Assembly: GCF_000413055.1 (NCBI RefSeq)
Contig: NZ_KE332518.1
Coordinates: forward strand, 1,055,583 to 1,119,582
Source: Treponema maltophilum ATCC 51939
Lineage (GTDB): Bacteria; Spirochaetota; Spirochaetia; Treponematales; Treponemataceae
Direction of reading: 5' to 3'
Length of the DNA stretch: 64,000 nt
Shown: piece after piece, positions 63,595 through 64,000 of the stretch
How positions within the stretch are numbered: the first letter of the stretch is position 1
Layout of the letters: each line of letters begins with the position of its first letter
Notes under the pieces: generated by a model
The model's input: only the letters and a program-made list of their open reading frames with translations
Told to the model about the DNA's origin: nothing
Databases searched by the model: none
Translations under genes and position numbers: made by a program

Positions 63595-64000
63595 TATTTA
63601 AACTCCACCAAACTATTTTTATTCTTTTTTTGATATTTTATAATTTCTTTAAGCTGTATACAAAAATCAAATGGCAATAAAAATAAAAATAGAATTATTT
63701 TTATAATACCTTTTAATACGGAAAATATCGTTTTTCTATTTTTGAAGTATTTGCAGAGTTCATAAAATGAAGTAAAAAGATACGCCCCTTTTATATTTGA
63801 AAACGGCAGTTTTCCTGTTTTTTGAAAAGCTATAGCTAGTTTTCTTATATCCTCTATAGGTTGTTCATTTGTATTTGATAACTCTTTCGTTGTAAATTTT
63901 CGTATTTGGATGTCGGAATAAGGGTAACAAAATTCCTCTAATTCTTTTTCTATTTTTTCAATGTCTTTTGCATACTGCGGATACTTTCTAAAAACCTGCG
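63594..64000 (-). CDS. Sulfotransferase-like protein, C-terminal part only (5' end outside window)
   Basis: The frame is open from the right edge to TAA at 63594-63596, giving about 134 residues. The part visible (YAKDIEKIEKELEEFCYPYS near the edge) resembles the segment NDIKKIEQELAPFCFDYS of the complete sulfotransferase-like protein at 52.3-53.7 kb. A basic stretch, a hydrophobic segment (IIKIILFLFLLPF) and a short charged tail (ending NSLVEFK) follow. The start and the PAPS site are outside the window. Confidence 0.6.
   Translation of the reverse strand, partial: QVFRKYPQYAKDIEKIEKELEEFCYPYSDIQIRKFTTKELSNTNEQPIEDIRKLAIAFQKTGKLPFSNIKGAYLFTSFYELCKYFKNRKTIFSVLKGIIKIILFLFLLPFDFCIQLKEIIKYQKKNKNSLVEFK

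Overview
The window is a spirochaete chromosome segment, most likely from a Treponema. The evidence is the treponemal order of the motility operon (flbD-motAB-fliLMYOPQR-flhBAFG-membrane protein-fliA-fapA), a seven-gene bacterial V-type ATPase operon with the spirochaete/chlamydia gene DUF2764, and beta-barrel and polysaccharide genes of the type expected in an oral or host-associated treponeme. This assignment comes from gene content only; no database search was run.

Layout. 1-3.6 kb: two leftward genes, an exported FMN/FAD flavoprotein reductase cut by the left edge and a UvrD/PcrA helicase. 3.7-21.0 kb: a rightward flagellar operon, interrupted by a 140-bp hairpin-rich insert between flbD and motA that is flanked by an 11-bp direct repeat carrying the motA ribosome-binding site, and by a second hairpin cluster between fliY and fliO. 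21.05 kb: tRNA-Phe with its own promoter and terminator. 21.2-27.7 kb: an ankyrin-repeat protein, murG, cvpA, holB and an NtrB/NtrC-type sensor and sigma-54 activator, all tightly packed. 27.7-28.2 kb: a gene-free stretch of stacked inverted repeats. 28.2-39.5 kb: a J-domain protein (leftward), galM, the V-ATPase operon, ispG and a TPR lipoprotein-like or periplasmic protein.

39.5-64 kb: one leftward envelope-glycan block. Transcription runs from the right edge towards two outer-membrane barrels (Wzi-like and Omp85-like). It holds a WbaP-type initiating sugar phosphotransferase, several GT2/GT4/GT11/GT25 glycosyltransferases, two LicD proteins, sulfotransferase-like proteins (one complete, one cut by the edge), FdtA/FdtB for a dTDP-3-amino-3,6-dideoxyhexose, a FemAB/GNAT-like acyltransferase, a methyltransferase split by a 14-base homopolymer, a TagB/TagF-like glycerophosphotransferase, and a 930-residue protein that joins a YidC/Oxa1-like membrane domain to a sulfatase-superfamily phosphotransferase domain. 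From about 50 kb rightwards the DNA becomes strongly AT-rich, which suggests an imported cassette.

How the parts fit. The left half builds the periplasmic flagellar motor and export gate and, through FliA, late flagellar transcription. The V-ATPase keeps the residues of a sodium-binding rotor ring. The right half appears to make a surface glycan carrying amino-deoxyhexose, fucose and phospho-substituents (possibly glycerol phosphate and sulfate). The best candidate for an undescribed system is the translationally coupled pair TagB-like transferase plus YidC-sulfatase fusion, beside a phase-variable methyltransferase.
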